A stretch of DNA of 5,415 nt from assembly GCA_030609345.1 (NCBI GenBank), contig JAUWCK010000092.1, positions 1-5,415 of the forward strand, read 5' to 3'. This document shows positions 5,406 through 5,415 of this stretch, in pieces. How positions within the stretch are numbered: position 1 is the stretch's first letter; each line of letters starts with the position of its first letter. This stretch comes from Methanosarcinales archaeon (GTDB taxonomy: Archaea; Halobacteriota; Methanosarcinia; Methanosarcinales; Methanogasteraceae). The notes below the pieces were generated by a model that was given only the letters and a program-made list of their open reading frames with translations, was not told the DNA's origin and made no database searches. A program made the translations under genes and the position numbers.

Positions 5406-5415
5406 GGATGAGTTT

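Noticed and set aside
1..5415. CRISPR arrays, insertion sequences, toxin-antitoxin or defence genes
   Set aside because: There are no regularly spaced repeats, no transposase-like frames, no long terminal inverted repeats and no defence domains in the window.

Overview
The window looks archaeal and most likely comes from a methanogen-related or anaerobic methane/alkane-oxidising euryarchaeon (Methanosarcinia, Syntrophoarchaeia or ANME-1-like). The evidence is a three-gene start of an F420H2 dehydrogenase operon (fpoA-fpoB-fpoC), an archaeal-length LeuC/AksD-type dehydratase large subunit, a tRNA-Gly gene without an encoded CCA end, AT-rich boxes about 25-30 bases ahead of starts, and GGAGG/GGTGA ribosome sites. 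Base composition is moderate, roughly half G+C by eye. The exact lineage cannot be fixed from the sequence alone.

Every gene I can support is on the minus strand, so transcription runs from right to left. From the right edge there is a short promoter region, then a 38-codon reading frame that starts like the flavin prenyltransferase UbiX and is cut short (5192-5308). Its stop codon overlaps the start of a LolD/MacB-type ABC transporter ATPase (4524-5195). After 18 bases comes leuC/aksD (3222-4505). A tRNA-Gly(TCC) gene follows with its own promoter (3032-3103), then tldD (1607-2971), probably transcribed leaderless from its own TATA box. A 249-base intergenic region (1358-1606) holds a likely tldD terminator, a promoter, two inverted repeats and a seven-residue leader frame. 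The fpo operon then starts: fpoA (959-1357), fpoB (418-945) and fpoC (1-416, cut by the left edge).

The genes do not form one pathway. fpoABC encode parts of the membrane complex that oxidises F420H2 and passes electrons to a membrane carrier (methanophenazine or a quinone). The others are housekeeping genes: leucine or coenzyme-B side-chain biosynthesis, a TldD peptidase, a tRNA and a transporter ATPase. The usual partners of several of them (LeuD/AksE, TldE, an ABC permease) are not in the window.

I see no new multi-gene system. The points worth a second look are small: the truncated ubiX coupled to the ABC gene, a 9-base repeat at the starts of those two frames, a 7-codon leader overlapping the fpoA start, paired inverted repeats at the fpo promoter, and simple-sequence insertions in both LeuC and TldD.
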